Source: Hofstenia miamia (Eukaryota; Xenacoelomorpha; Acoela). Taken from it: DNA of 64,000 nucleotides. Positions 63,984 to 64,000 of this stretch are shown in pieces. Made by a program: the position numbers and the translations under genes. A model generated the notes under the pieces. That model searched no databases, had not been told where the DNA came from, and was given only the letters and a program-made list of their open reading frames with translations. Positions within the stretch are counted from its first letter, which is position 1. Each line of letters starts with the position of its first letter. The stretch is taken from NCBI GenBank assembly GCA_004352715.1, contig SCFE01000001.1, positions 1,971,948-2,035,947 on the forward strand. The letters are read 5' to 3'.

Positions 63984-64000
63984 GATAGATGAAATAATAT
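63741..64000 (+). repeat. Diverged start of a third copy of the inverted-repeat family
   Basis: taagtattac, aaaattttaataaatctgta, aacaaattaattagcgccag and tatgatagatgaaataatat align in order with 57100-57240 (the start of arm B), with an extra segment around cctactatttagcaccggcc and a (TA)n tract at about 63946-63978. It runs off the window end. Confidence 0.75.

Overview
This is a eukaryotic, clearly animal, window. It is very AT-rich, has GT-AG introns of 0.1 to 4 kb, and contains an ANTP-class homeobox gene and an animal-type cobalamin-dependent methionine synthase. Transposon fossils are abundant: L2/CR1-type LINEs, a Penelope-like element, several mariner/Tc1 elements and hAT-type MITEs. 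The composition and mix suggest an AT-rich invertebrate such as a hydrozoan cnidarian or a flatworm; I cannot settle which from sequence alone. There is no operon, CRISPR array or prokaryotic feature.

Layout. 1-2.6 kb: a mariner copy (mariner-B) and a small intronless gene for a 98-aa acidic helical protein. 2.98-7.87 kb (+): the last four exons of methionine synthase, with a degenerate LINE in the last intron. 7.9-30 kb: mostly intergenic DNA with MITEs, a mariner fossil, a Tc1 relic with IR/DR-like termini, a LINE relic and a perfect 4 x 209 bp tandem array. 30.67-31.70 kb (+): a three-exon homeobox gene of 210 aa with an EH1 Groucho-binding motif. 34.5-35.5 kb: a 1-kb assembly gap. 35.58-41.81 kb (-): three more methionine synthase exons. 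43.7-47.6 kb (-): a LINE interrupted by a mariner (mariner-A) with an intact transposase. 50.2-59.4 kb: two inverted copies of a 2.3-2.5 kb repeat around a gap, a second copy of the 98-aa gene and a Penelope-like endonuclease fragment. 59.4-64 kb: a LINE fragment, another gap, a candidate terminal exon, a second mariner-B copy and a third copy of the 98-aa gene.

Main result. The methionine synthase exons form one continuous C-terminal activation domain, but they lie on opposite strands: exons a-c at 41.8-35.6 kb on the minus strand and exons d-g at 2.98-7.87 kb on the plus strand. The two sets do not overlap, exon phases fit exactly, and re-inverting the segment between the (TA)n tract (or single N) near 1.6-2.6 kb and the gap at 34.5 kb makes the gene collinear. 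This is most simply an inverted contig, otherwise a gene-breaking inversion. Several near-duplicate segments (1-2.56 kb against 61.5-63.7 kb; 50.2-52.7 kb against 57.1-59.4 kb) and gaps flanked by (TA)n suggest uncollapsed haplotypes and scaffolding errors as well as real repeats.
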